Shown one piece after another: positions 1 through 10,700 of a DNA stretch of 64,000 nt (position 1 is its first letter; each line of letters begins with the position of its first letter). Position numbers and translations under genes: made by a program. The notes under the pieces were generated by a model that worked only from the letters and a program-made list of their open reading frames with translations, was not told the origin of the DNA and did not search any database. The stretch is taken from contig JBFWOJ010000002.1 of assembly GCA_050250575.1 (NCBI GenBank), forward strand, positions 248,001 to 312,000. Direction: 5' to 3'. The DNA comes from SHVO01 sp050250575. GTDB lineage: Bacteria > Pseudomonadota > Alphaproteobacteria > Rhodospirillales > Rhodospirillaceae.

Positions 1-1116
1 CAAGAGGCGCAAGCGGTGCGGGCCGTGGGCCCGTTCGCGCACCGTGGGCTCCTTGGTCATGGCTTCGAGAACAAGCTGATCTTCGGCCGGTGGCGGCCGC
101 ACCAGGGAGGGCGAGGGCGGCGGGTACTTGAGGGACGCGAGGAGGGCATCGAGAGAGGTGAAGCGTAGGTCGGCATTGCGCCAGTAAAGGCTTTGCAGCG
201 GCGGAAACTCGTGGGCCTCGACACGGGCGATCACATCGGGGTCGATTTCAGGAAGATCGGCGGTTACGCCAAAAGTGCCGTCATTCATGTGCCGGCCGGC
301 GCGGCCGGCGATCTGGGCGACTTCCGATGCCGTCAGTGGCCGCGGCGCACGGCCGTCGAACTTGCTCATGGAAGCAAAGGCAACGTGATCGACGTCCATA
401 TTGAGGCCCATGCCGATCGCATCGGTAGCGACCATGTAGTCGACGTCGCCGCTTTGGTAGAGCGCGACCTGCGCGTTCCGGGTGCGCGGCGAAAGCGCGC
501 CCATCACGACCGCCGCGCCGCCCCGATGCCGCCGGATGAGCTCCGCGATGCCGTAAACCTCGGACACCGAGAACGCAACCACCGCCGAACGAGCCGGCAA
601 TCGGGTCAATTTTTTGGCGCCGGTATAGGTGAGCTTCGAGAAACGCGGCCGGGTCACGAATTCAACTGCCGGCACAAGCCGGCGGATCAGCGGCTTGATC
701 GTTTCGGCGCCGAGGAACATGGTTTCGACCATGCCGCGCGCATGCAGAAGGCGGTGTGTAAACACATGCCCGCGATCGGAATCGGCCGCCAGTTGAATCT
801 CGTCGACCGCGAGGAACGCCACCTCGCGGTCGAGCGGCATGCTTTCGACCGTGCAGACGTAATAGCGGGGGTTGGGCGGAATGATTTTTTCTTCGCCGGT
901 GATCAGCGCGACAGAATTCGCGCCGCGCGCCCTTACGACCCTTTCATAGTTTTCGCGTGCGAGCAGCCGCAGCGGAAAACCGATCATGCCGCTGGCATGA
1001 CCGAGCATGCGGTCCATCGCGAGATAGGTTTTGCCGGTATTGGTGGGCCCGAGCACAGCCGTCACGGCGCCCACCTTGGGGGTGGGCACCGGAGCGTTAC
1101 GGAAATCGGCGGTCAC
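1..1116 (-). CDS. Suv3/MgpS-like superfamily 2 RNA helicase (C-terminal part off the window edge)
   Basis: Predicted ATP-dependent RNA helicase, 372 codons visible; the C-terminus continues beyond base 1. I start it at the GTG at 1116 because GGAGG lies just upstream and the frame then reads directly into the Walker A motif GPTNTGKT (about residues 23-30). Further helicase motifs follow in order: GEEKIIP, the DEAD-box equivalent VDEIQ, VATDAIGMGLNMD (motif V) and QIAGRAGRH (motif VI). This order and the DEIQ/NTGKT variants fit the Suv3-like family found in alphaproteobacteria. It is transcribed from the same strand as the ribosome factor 30 bases upstream, so the pair is probably an operon linked to RNA or ribosome handling. 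A long plus-strand frame across the same bases is a shadow. Confidence 0.85.
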   Translation of the reverse strand, partial: MTADFRNAPVPTPKVGAVTAVLGPTNTGKTYLAMDRMLGHASGMIGFPLRLLARENYERVVRARGANSVALITGEEKIIPPNPRYYVCTVESMPLDREVAFLAVDEIQLAADSDRGHVFTHRLLHARGMVETMFLGAETIKPLIRRLVPAVEFVTRPRFSKLTYTGAKKLTRLPARSAVVAFSVSEVYGIAELIRRHRGGAAVVMGALSPRTRNAQVALYQSGDVDYMVATDAIGMGLNMDVDHVAFASMSKFDGRAPRPLTASEVAQIAGRAGRHMNDGTFGVTADLPEIDPDVIARVEAHEFPPLQSLYWRNADLRFTSLDALLASLKYPPPSPSLVRPPPAEDQLVLEAMTKEPTVRERAHGPHRLRLL

Positions 1117-1146
1117 AGCCGCGTGGGTCCTCCAGGAAAGAGAGCG

Positions 1147-1536
1147 CTAAAACGCCTCCGTGCCGCGCTGTTCGGCCCGGGCGCCGCGCCCCTCGCGGCG
1201 GCGCGCCACATATTCCTTGAGCTGGCGCTCGGCGGCAGCGAAGGCATCGCGGATGGCGACTTGGATGTCCTCATGGTCCTTCAAACTATCGGCGCGCTTA
1301 GGATCGCGCTTGACAACGATCTCATCCCCGGGGACGTCGATAAAGATGGTGATGTGATAAGGCTGTCCAATGTTCCCGGCGTGATTGCTGTTGCGGTGGT
1401 GGCGTTCGACGGTAACTCGGCAGCCGGTGATCCGGTCGTAAAACTGTTCAAGCTTGGCGACTTTCTCGCGGATGCGGGTCTCGACGGCTTCGGATTTGTC
1501 GAGTCCGTGGAAAGCGATCTGGACGGGGACTTGCAT
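1147..1536 (-). CDS. hpf: HPF/RaiA-family ribosome-associated protein (short form)
   Basis: 129 residues. The N-terminal 100 residues have the beta-alpha-beta-beta-beta-alpha pattern of the HPF/RaiA fold (VQIAFHGLDKSEAVETRIRE, then an RVTVERHHR strand and the helix DAFAAAERQLKEYVARR). Family members bind the 30S decoding region and silence ribosomes in stationary phase or stress. The protein lacks the C-terminal dimerisation domain of long HPF (about 190 residues), so it is the short RaiA/HPF type; the basic, low-complexity tail (RRREGRGARAEQRGTEAF) is unusual. GGAG lies about 7 bases before the ATG. It precedes the helicase gene on the same strand. Confidence 0.82.
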   Translation of the reverse strand: MQVPVQIAFHGLDKSEAVETRIREKVAKLEQFYDRITGCRVTVERHHRNSNHAGNIGQPYHITIFIDVPGDEIVVKRDPKRADSLKDHEDIQVAIRDAFAAAERQLKEYVARRREGRGARAEQRGTEAF

Positions 1537-1799
1537 ATCAGGCTCCGCTCTGTTGAACCAACCCCAGCCTCTTGCGTCTCCGTTCGCCGGAGAGCCCCCA
1601 CTCTATGATGATGGGACGGAGATGGACCGAGGGCAACCGTCCCAAGGTTCTTTTTTGGACGCCCGGGGGCAAAAAAGGCAATCGTCACAAAGGGGGGAAA
1701 CCCCTTGCGGGGAAATGTTCCGCAGCACATATCTGCGCCCGTCCGGGCAGGGTCCCGGGCGCACCCTTTTCGCACGTCCAAGCCTCACGGGATGAGCCT

Positions 1800-3668
1800 A
1801 TGAGCACTACAACCGCAGCGCCGGCGGAAACCCGCGCCTTTCAAGCCGAAGTCGCCAAACTCCTCGATATCGTCGTCCACTCGCTTTATTCGAACCGCGA
1901 GATTTTCCTCAGGGAACTGATCTCCAACGCCTCGGACGCCTGCGACAAATTGCGTTACGCCGCGCTCACCGAACCCAAGCTCCTGGAAGGCGGCGGGGAT
2001 TTTGCGATCCACCTCGCGGTCGACAAAGGGTCGAAGACCTTGTCGATCCGAGACAACGGCATCGGTATGTCGCGCGATGAACTGGTCGCGAACCTCGGCA
2101 CCATCGCCAAATCCGGCACGGCGGAGTTCGTCAAGGCGGTCGCGAAGGACAAAGAGGCGAAGTCCAAAGACGTCAATTTGATCGGCCAGTTCGGGGTCGG
2201 TTTCTATTCGGCCTTCATGGTCGCCGACAAAGTCGAGGTGATTTCGCGGAAAGCCGGCGAATCCCACGGCTGGATCTGGACCAGCGACGGCAAGGGAGAG
2301 TTCAGCGTCGGCGAATTCCCGGATGCGACCCGCGGCACGAAAATCATCCTTCACGTCAAAGACGATGCGGCAGAGTTCCTCGAAGGGCATCGCCTTCGCC
2401 ATATCGTAAAGACCTATTCCGATCACATCGCACTGCCGGTGATCCTGGATGCGGTGCCGGGAGAAAAGGACGCCAAGGATGAGACGCTGAACAGCGCCTC
2501 GGCCTTGTGGATGCGGCCGAAGAGCGAGATCACGGAGGAACAGTATAAGGAGTTCTACCACAGCACGGCGCATGCGTTCGACCAGCCGTGGCACACGTTG
2601 CACTACCGGGCCGAAGGCGCGATCGAATACACCGCGCTTCTATTCATTCCCACGCAGAAGCCGTTCGACCTGTTTCATCCGGAGCGTAAAAACCAAGTTC
2701 GGCTTTATGTGAACCGCGTCTTCATCTCCGACCAACTCGACGGCCTGCTGCCGCGCTACCTGCGTTTTGTCCGCGGCGTGGTGGATTCCTCAGACCTCCC
2801 CCTCAACATCAGCCGCGAAATGCTCCAGGACAATCCGCTGCTGCGAAAGATTCAGAGCGGATTGGTGAAGCGGCTGCTCAAGGACCTCAAGGACCGGGCC
2901 GGCGATGCGGAGGCCTACAAGAGCTTCTGGAAAACCTTCGGCGCGGTTTTCAAGGAAGGCCTCTACGAGGACTTCGAACGCCGTGACGAACTGCTTGAAC
3001 TGGCGCGCTTCACCACGACAAGCGGCGAAATGGTCAGCCTGAAGGACTACGCCGCGCGGATGAAAGAGGGCCAGGATGCCATCTATTACATCACCGGCGA
3101 AAAGCTCGACGCACTGAGGGCGAGTCCGCAGCTGGAAGGTTTCGCCGCCAAAGGCATCGAAGTGCTGCTCCTGACCGACCCGATCGATGAATTTTGGGTG
3201 CCGTCGGTGAATGACTACGAGAAAAAGCCGTTCAAATCGGTGGCCGAAGCCGGAACCGACCTGTCGAAGGTGAAGAGCGGCGACGAAAAGCCCGAGGAAC
3301 CCGCTGCGGACGTCACCGGGATCATCGAAAAGCTGAAGACGGCGCTCGGCGATGCGGTCGCGGACGTGCGCGCGTCGACACGCCTGACGGAAAGCCCGGT
3401 GTGCCTCGTCGCCGATACCGGCGGCATGAGCCTGCACCTTGCGCGCATGCTCAAGCAGCATGGCGAGGGCGATCTCGGCATCAAGAAGGTTCTCGAGGTG
3501 AACCCGAAGCACGCTTTGATCAAACGGATCGACAGCCTCGACGGCGAACCCCTTGCGGACGCGGCGCTTCTGCTTCTGGACCAGGCGCGGATCGTGGAAG
3601 GCGAAGCGGTCCCTGATCCGGCGGCGTTCGCACGCCGTCTTGCGAAGGTCATGGAGCGCGGCCTGTAG
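1800..3668 (+). CDS. htpG: Chaperone HtpG (HSP90)
   Basis: 622 residues, the usual bacterial HSP90 length. N-terminal GHKL ATPase domain: FLRELISNASDACDKLRY, DNGIGM (ATP lid region) and GQFGVGFYSAFM are intact. The middle domain carries the conserved VRLYVNRVFI and DLPLNISREMLQ stretches with the catalytic-loop Arg, and the C-terminal dimerisation domain ends at MERGL without the eukaryotic MEEVD. I chose ATG 1800 because homology begins at ETRAFQAEV just after it; the frame is open upstream to 1572 but that part reads as non-coding. Convergent with the ThrRS gene, with only 4 bases between the stops and no visible terminator. Confidence 0.95.
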   Translation: MSTTTAAPAETRAFQAEVAKLLDIVVHSLYSNREIFLRELISNASDACDKLRYAALTEPKLLEGGGDFAIHLAVDKGSKTLSIRDNGIGMSRDELVANLGTIAKSGTAEFVKAVAKDKEAKSKDVNLIGQFGVGFYSAFMVADKVEVISRKAGESHGWIWTSDGKGEFSVGEFPDATRGTKIILHVKDDAAEFLEGHRLRHIVKTYSDHIALPVILDAVPGEKDAKDETLNSASALWMRPKSEITEEQYKEFYHSTAHAFDQPWHTLHYRAEGAIEYTALLFIPTQKPFDLFHPERKNQVRLYVNRVFISDQLDGLLPRYLRFVRGVVDSSDLPLNISREMLQDNPLLRKIQSGLVKRLLKDLKDRAGDAEAYKSFWKTFGAVFKEGLYEDFERRDELLELARFTTTSGEMVSLKDYAARMKEGQDAIYYITGEKLDALRASPQLEGFAAKGIEVLLLTDPIDEFWVPSVNDYEKKPFKSVAEAGTDLSKVKSGDEKPEEPAADVTGIIEKLKTALGDAVADVRASTRLTESPVCLVADTGGMSLHLARMLKQHGEGDLGIKKVLEVNPKHALIKRIDSLDGEPLADAALLLLDQARIVEGEAVPDPAAFARRLAKVMERGL

Positions 3669-3672
3669 ACCA

Positions 3673-4872
3673 TCATTTGAACGCCTCGCCCCGCAGGCCA
3701 TCGATCGCAGCCTCGAGCGGCATGACGTCGTGCCGGCCGTCGCGCCGGCGCATGGACACGGTGCCGTGCGCCGCTTCTTTGTCGCCCACCGCCACGAACA
3801 CGGGGATTGCCGCTTCGCGCGCGTCGGCGACCTTGCGGCCGATGCGCTCCTCGCGCACATCGACCACCGGGCGGAAGCCGGCCGCGGCGAAGGCCTCGTG
3901 AACTCTGCGCGCATAGCCCGCGCTTGCCGCGGTGATCGAGGCCACCGCCAGCTGTTCGGGCGCCAGCCACAGGGGCAGGCGGCCCTCATAGTGCTCGAGC
4001 AGGATGGCGATGAAACGTTCGATGCTGCCCAGCACGGCGTGGTGGATCATCACCGGGCGCAAGCGATCGTTGTGCCAATCGACATAGCGGGCATCGAGCT
4101 TGTCGGGCAGCACGAGATCGAGCTGGATCGTGCCGCACTGCCACTCGCGGCCGCGCGCATCTCTCAGCACGAATTCGAGCTTTGGCCCGTAGAACGCACC
4201 TTCGCCCGGCTGCAGACGGTACTGCAGTCCGGCTGACTCGGCTGCCGCTTGCAAAGACGCTTCGGCGCGATCCCACACGTCGTCGGCACCCTCGCGCACC
4301 GCCGGGCGGGTAGAGAAGCCGACAACCACGTCGTTGAAGCCAAAGTCAGCATAAACATTGCGCAGAAGGGCACAGAAGCGCGCGACTTCCGGGACGACAT
4401 CTTCCTCCCGGCAGAAGATGTGGGCGTCGTCCTGGGTGAAGGCGCGGGTGCGCATCAGTCCGGCAAGCGCACCTGAAGGCTCGTTGCGATGGCAGAGGCC
4501 GAACTCCGCGAAGCGCAACGGCAGATCGCGGAACGAGCGCTGCTCGGCCTTGAAAACCTGCACATGACACGGACAGCTCATGGGCTTGAGGGCATAGTCC
4601 CGCGACCCGTCCTCGCCATCCTGATGGAAGGTGAACATGTTGCCGGCGAACTTCTGCCAATGGCCGCTCTTCTCCCAGAGCGCGCGGGACAGCACCTGCG
4701 GCGTTCTGATCTCGGAAAAACCCGCTTTACGCATGCGGACGCGAATGTAGTCCTCAATCAGATGATAGAGCGCGAAGCCGCGCGGGTGCCAGAACACCAT
4801 GCCCGGCCCTTCGTCCTGCTGGTGGAAGAGTCCGAGTTTTCGTCCGATCGATCGGTGGTCTTGAAGGTTCAT
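3673..4872 (-). CDS. thrS: Short threonyl-tRNA synthetase lacking TGS and editing domains
   Basis: 399 residues; class II synthetase that joins Thr to tRNA-Thr. It corresponds only to the catalytic and anticodon-binding parts of ThrRS: the family's usual ~640 residues include an N1 (TGS) and an N2 editing domain, both absent. Catalytic features are present: motif 2 RFAEFGLCHRNEPSG, the zinc ligands Cys100 (KPMSC), His151 (DDAHIF) and His277 (PVMIHH), and motif 3 GSIERFIAIL; the anticodon-binding domain spans about 300-399. The usual NCPGH is SCPCH here. The start is fixed by AGGAGGG five bases before ATG 4872. The upstream leader peptide and attenuator suggest induction on threonine starvation. 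Without the N2 domain it should be unable to clear Ser-tRNA-Thr in cis. It may be a second, inducible ThrRS; whether a full-length copy exists elsewhere cannot be seen here. Confidence 0.9.
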   Translation of the reverse strand: MNLQDHRSIGRKLGLFHQQDEGPGMVFWHPRGFALYHLIEDYIRVRMRKAGFSEIRTPQVLSRALWEKSGHWQKFAGNMFTFHQDGEDGSRDYALKPMSCPCHVQVFKAEQRSFRDLPLRFAEFGLCHRNEPSGALAGLMRTRAFTQDDAHIFCREEDVVPEVARFCALLRNVYADFGFNDVVVGFSTRPAVREGADDVWDRAEASLQAAAESAGLQYRLQPGEGAFYGPKLEFVLRDARGREWQCGTIQLDLVLPDKLDARYVDWHNDRLRPVMIHHAVLGSIERFIAILLEHYEGRLPLWLAPEQLAVASITAASAGYARRVHEAFAAAGFRPVVDVREERIGRKVADAREAAIPVFVAVGDKEAAHGTVSMRRRDGRHDVMPLEAAIDGLRGEAFK

Positions 4873-4917
4873 GCCATCCCTCCTGTGGGCCAGGACGGAC
4901 GCAGCCTTCAGAAAGCC

Positions 4918-4948
4918 AAAGGCCCCGTCCGTTGCCGGCGGGGCCTTT
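4918..4948 (-). terminator. Attenuator terminator (3:4 hairpin) of the ThrRS leader
   Basis: On the minus strand a 10-bp perfect stem AAAGGCCCCG / CGGGGCCTTT encloses an 11-base loop and is followed by GGCTTTCTG, a modest T-rich stretch. It sits between the leader peptide stop and the ThrRS ribosome binding site. Its 5' arm overlaps the bases that can instead pair with the leader codons (see the antiterminator entry), as required of an attenuator. The weak U-tract is the least convincing part. Confidence 0.8.
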
Positions 4949-4999
4949 TGGTTTCGACGCTAGATGCGAACTTCAGCGCGCGCGACACCAGAACGGCCC
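4941..4999 (-). promoter_or_regulatory. Antiterminator (2:3) pairing of the threonine attenuator
   Basis: Leader RNA GGGCC-gttc-TGGT (4999-4987, leader codons 19-23) is complementary to ACCA-aaa-GGCCC (4952-4941), giving a 4+5 bp helix with an internal loop that would destroy the terminator stem. The same TCTGGT (4992-4987) can pair with ACCAGA at leader codons 2-4 (5049-5044), a possible 1:2 protector. Region 2 lies just downstream of the seven Thr codons, the correct place for a ribosome stalled on Thr codons to leave it free. Pairings were found by eye. Confidence 0.7.
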
Positions 5000-5053
5000 A
5001 GCCCGGTGGGTCGTGGTGGTGGTCGTGGTCAAGAACAGCGCGATCTGGTTCAT
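4973..5053 (-). CDS. Threonine-rich leader peptide
   Basis: 26 codons plus TGA. The peptide begins MNQIALFL, then has seven consecutive Thr codons (ACC ACG ACC ACC ACC ACG ACC), then HRAGPFWCRAR. Such a run, located between a promoter and a terminator hairpin and directly upstream of a Thr-tRNA synthetase, is the hallmark of ribosome-mediated attenuation sensing charged tRNA-Thr. The start ATG (5053) has only a weak AGGT upstream, but the promoter is so close that the message would begin at or next to the A of this ATG, so translation is probably leaderless. A longer in-frame start upstream exists but would cross the promoter and the acnA terminator. Confidence 0.85.
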   Translation of the reverse strand: MNQIALFLTTTTTTTHRAGPFWCRAR

Positions 5054-5060
5054 CAGCGAC

Positions 5061-5089
5061 CTGATACGCCGCGAATGGGCGTTTGTCAA
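5061..5089 (-). promoter_or_regulatory. Sigma-70-type promoter of the threonine leader
   Basis: Minus strand: consensus -35 TTGACA (5089-5084), spacer exactly 17 bases, -10 TATCAG (5066-5061; 4 of 6 matches to TATAAT). Seven bases follow before the leader ATG, which places transcription initiation at or immediately before the start codon. The -35 overlaps the T-tract of the acnA terminator, so this unit is insulated from acnA and has its own start. Confidence 0.7.
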
Positions 5090-5121
5090 AGAAAACGGCG
5101 CGGCAGTCTCCCGCCGCGCCG
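5087..5121 (-). terminator. Intrinsic terminator of acnA
   Basis: On the minus strand, 15 bases after the acnA stop, a 9-bp perfect GC stem CGGCGCGGC / GCCGCGCCG with an 8-base loop is followed by TTTTCTTT. It separates acnA from the threonine leader and ThrRS gene. Confidence 0.85.
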
Positions 5122-5136
5122 ATTGGTGATCCGAGA

Positions 5137-7827
<2,691 letters not shown>

Positions 7828-8312
7828 CGGGGGGCTCCTTGACCGAAAGGGCTGGCGACGGTGTGAGCCGAAATGAGGGGGCGTGCCGAATCACGCGCCT
7901 GATAGACGCGCTGATGTTGTCCCCACCCCGGCCCAATCGTCTTGGTTTTCTTCTGATCCGGCATCATCCACATCCCGGCCACAATGTCCAGGGCCTGCCA
8001 CGCCGCCACCTGCTTACAAGACTTTGGGACTATTAGTTTTTTTGGAATTGTCACGACCACCGCGCGAAGCCCGCCGAAGCTTCGGCGAAACCCCAAAAGC
8101 GCCATATTCCGGTCGTTAGATAAGGGCCATGGGAAAGGCCATCCTTGCTCCTTCGGATGACTTTTCACCGGTGAAGTGACGACCCCTGTCATTTTGCCAT
8201 TAGACCCTACTGGCGGCCGGCGCATCCCCTCTCCCCCAACCCCACGCCGGCCGCCTTTTTTTGCCCGCTTTATAGCCCTGGCGCTGGCGAAGGCCTCTGG
8301 TAAGGTCCGCCC
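7828..8312. other. Intergenic region between divergent acnA and ccmA (485 bases)
   Basis: This divergent gap must hold the promoters of both acnA (minus) and the ccm operon (plus). I see no protein-coding frame with a ribosome site and convincing composition, no tRNA and no strong hairpin pair. The stretch at about 8026-8052 (TATTAGTTTTTTTGGAATTG) is clearly AT-rich against the GC-rich background and is the most promoter-like part. Confidence 0.6.
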
Positions 8313-8984
8313 GTGGGAACCAGCGACACCTTTGAAACGGCTGCCTTTTCGGGCGAAAACCTGGCTTGCCGGCGCGGCGGCCGGACGGTCTTCACCGGCC
8401 TGAACTTTTCGCTGCCGTCGGGCGAGGCGCTGGTCTTGCGCGGCCCCAACGGCAGCGGCAAGACCACCCTTCTGCGCCTGATGGCAGGACTGGCGCGCCC
8501 GGCCGCCGGGCGCCTGTCATGGTCGGGCGCGACGCTGGACGACCCCGAAAGCCACGCCCGCCACCTGCGCTTCATCGGCCACCTGGACGCGATAAAACCG
8601 GCCCTTACCGTCCGGGAGAACCTTTCTTTCTGGGCGGGGTTCTGGGGCAAGGCCGATGCCGGACTGGTCGGTCAGGCGATGCAGACGTTCGGGCTCGCCG
8701 CCCTTGCGGAGTTCCCCGCCCGCCTCCTTTCGGCGGGCCAGCGGCACCGCCTCGCTCTCGCGCGCCTGATCGCGAGCCCCGCGCCCCTCTGGCTCCTCGA
8801 CGAACCCGCCAATGCGCTCGACGATCGCTCCGTCGCCGCCCTCACCGCGACGATCGCGGCGCACCGCGCGCGGGGCGGCATGGTCGTGCTGGCCAGTCAC
8901 GGCTCCGACCTTGTCAGCGGCGGGACAACGCTCGCGCTCGACACATTCACGCCGAGCGCCGCAGAGATGTGGACGGAACTATGA
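8313..8984 (+). CDS. ccmA: Heme/cytochrome c maturation ABC transporter ATPase CcmA
   Basis: 223 residues starting at GTG. ATP-binding subunit of the CcmABCD complex, which releases holo-CcmE from CcmC using ATP. Walker A GPNGSGKTT lies near residues 47-55, Walker B is LWLLDEPANALDD, and the signature loop is the degenerate LSAGQRHR, as usual for CcmA. First gene of the ccm operon; its stop overlaps the ccmB start by 4 bases (ATGA), indicating translational coupling. Confidence 0.94.
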   Translation: MGTSDTFETAAFSGENLACRRGGRTVFTGLNFSLPSGEALVLRGPNGSGKTTLLRLMAGLARPAAGRLSWSGATLDDPESHARHLRFIGHLDAIKPALTVRENLSFWAGFWGKADAGLVGQAMQTFGLAALAEFPARLLSAGQRHRLALARLIASPAPLWLLDEPANALDDRSVAALTATIAAHRARGGMVVLASHGSDLVSGGTTLALDTFTPSAAEMWTEL

Positions 8985-9646
8985 GCAGCTTCTCCGCCCT
9001 TTTGATGCGCGACCTCAGGCTCGCCCTCCGGCAGAGTTCGGACAGCTTCACGGTGATCGCCTTCTTCGCGATCGCCACGATTCTCTTTCCCTTCGGCGTC
9101 GGCCCGGAAGCGGCGGTGCTCGCACGCATTGCCGCGGGTGTGGTCTGGGTCGCGGCGCTGTTGGCCGCGCTTCTGTCGCTTGACCGCGTATTTGCCGCGG
9201 ATTTTGACGACGGCAGCCTCGATCAGATCATTCTCAGCGGCCAGTCGACGATCCTCGCCGTGATCGCGAAGGTCGCCGCGCACTGGCTGACGACCGGGGT
9301 CCCCTTGATCATTATGTCGCCCGTTCTCGCCGTTACGCTGCAGCTTCCCGGGCAAGGGTACGGCACGCTTGTGCTCGCGCTGCTGCTCGGCACGCCGACG
9401 GTGAGTCTTATCGGCGCGCTCGGCGCCGCGCTCGTGCTCGGCGCACGGCGCGGCGGGGTTCTGCTGTCACTGTTGGTGTTGCCGCTTTACATCCCCGTGC
9501 TGATCTTCGGCACGGCCGCCGTGGAAGCCGCCGTCACCGGCATGGAGAGCGGGCCGATGCTCTCCATCCTGGGTGGCCTCGCCCTGATCGCCGGCACTCT
9601 TTGCCCGTTCGCCACCGCCGCTGCGCTGCGGCAGGCGGCGGAATGA
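8981..9646 (+). CDS. ccmB: Heme exporter permease CcmB
   Basis: 221 residues, six predicted membrane segments, of the CcmB family (MRDLRLALRQ start and the FDDGSLDQIILSGQS loop). With CcmA and CcmC it forms the inner-membrane ABC complex of cytochrome c maturation. The start at ATG 8981 is set by the ATGA overlap with ccmA; the frame is open far upstream but that part is antisense-like shadow of ccmA. About 140 bases separate it from ccmC. Confidence 0.93.
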   Translation: MSSFSALLMRDLRLALRQSSDSFTVIAFFAIATILFPFGVGPEAAVLARIAAGVVWVAALLAALLSLDRVFAADFDDGSLDQIILSGQSTILAVIAKVAAHWLTTGVPLIIMSPVLAVTLQLPGQGYGTLVLALLLGTPTVSLIGALGAALVLGARRGGVLLSLLVLPLYIPVLIFGTAAVEAAVTGMESGPMLSILGGLALIAGTLCPFATAAALRQAAE

Positions 9647-9787
9647 GTATCAGGGCGGTAACAAAGGCGTTTCCTCTCGACGATTTCACGCGAGAGATGT
9701 CGGATTCCCAGGCGTTTAGACCTATATTATTTGCACTGGCCGCGCGCCCGCCCGCGCGCTAAATGACCTCGGTTTTTGAGGATCGCT

Positions 9788-10528
9788 TTGCACAAGTTCG
9801 CCAACCCGACGCAGTTCATGCGCATCGCCAACGCCGTTTTTCCATGGACGGCAGGCTTGTGCATTCTGCTTTTCCTCGTCGGCCTGCCGATTGCGCTGAT
9901 CACCTCGCCGGCGGATTACCAGCAGGGCGATACGGTGCGGATCTTCTATATCCACATGCCTGCCGGCTCGATGTTCCTGATGATCTACGCCGTCATCGCC
10001 ATCAACAGCGCCATGTTCCTCATCTGGCGTCATCCGATGGCCAAGCTCGTCGCGCGTGCGTCGGCGCCGGTGGGCGCGGTGTTCACAGCGCTGTCGCTGA
10101 TCACCGGCATGCTCTGGGGCCAGCCGATGTGGGGCACGTTCTGGGTTTGGGATGCACGCTTAACCTCGACGCTGATCATGTTCTTCATTTACCTCGGCTA
10201 CATCGTCCTCGGCGACGCCTTCGAGGATTCGGAGCGCGGCGACAAGGCCGCGGCCATCCTCGCGCTCGCCGGCGCCGTCAACGTTCCGATCATCAAGTTT
10301 TCGGTTGAGTGGTGGAATACCCTGCACCAGCCGGCGACGCTGACCATGACCGGCTTCAATATCGACGGGGCGATGCTGCTGCCCCTCGGCCTGATGTTCG
10401 GCGCGTTCTTCACATTCTATCTCTCCATTCTCGTTCTAAGGCTGCGCAGCGAGCTCCTGGCCGCGAAGATCCGCAATGCGCGCATGAGCCAGGTCGTCGC
10501 GCAGCAAAGCACGCAACCCGCGGAATGA
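9788..10528 (+). CDS. ccmC: Heme handling protein CcmC
   Basis: 246 residues, six membrane segments. It transfers heme onto CcmE in the periplasm. The Trp-rich heme-handling loop WGTFWVWDARLTS and the preceding FYIHMP histidine are present. I prefer the TTG at 9788 (protein LHKFANPTQF, matching the family's N-terminus) because GAGG lies 6 bases upstream; a TTG at 9776 would add four residues and the first ATG is at 9818. The 140-base gap from ccmB contains an AT-rich stretch near 9719-9732 that could be an internal promoter. Confidence 0.93.
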   Translation: MHKFANPTQFMRIANAVFPWTAGLCILLFLVGLPIALITSPADYQQGDTVRIFYIHMPAGSMFLMIYAVIAINSAMFLIWRHPMAKLVARASAPVGAVFTALSLITGMLWGQPMWGTFWVWDARLTSTLIMFFIYLGYIVLGDAFEDSERGDKAAAILALAGAVNVPIIKFSVEWWNTLHQPATLTMTGFNIDGAMLLPLGLMFGAFFTFYLSILVLRLRSELLAAKIRNARMSQVVAQQSTQPAE

Positions 10529-10532
10529 TGCC

Positions 10533-10700
10533 ATGAGCGAATTCCTCAGCATGGGCGGCTATGCGGTTTGGGTGTGGGGCGCTTACGGCGTTGCGACGGT
10601 CGGCATCGTCGGTCTGTTGATCTCGACGCTGGCGACGCTGCGCGCCCGCCAGCGCGAGTTCGACGCCCTGAAATCCGCGCGCGGACGGGGTGACGCATGA
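10533..10700 (+). CDS. ccmD: Small membrane protein CcmD
   Basis: 55 residues, often missed because of its size. One membrane helix (about residues 10-35: YAVWVWGAYGVATVGIVGLL) followed by a basic cytoplasmic tail (RARQREFDALKSARGRGDA), the classic CcmD layout. CcmD is needed to release holo-CcmE from the CcmABC complex. It starts 4 bases after the ccmC stop and its TGA overlaps the ccmE ATG (ATGA). Confidence 0.9.
   Translation: MSEFLSMGGYAVWVWGAYGVATVGIVGLLISTLATLRARQREFDALKSARGRGDA

Noticed and set aside
193..1608. 471-codon plus-strand open frame across the helicase and HPF genes
   Set aside because: It reads as Arg/His-rich shadow translation, while the minus strand shows intact helicase and HPF motifs.
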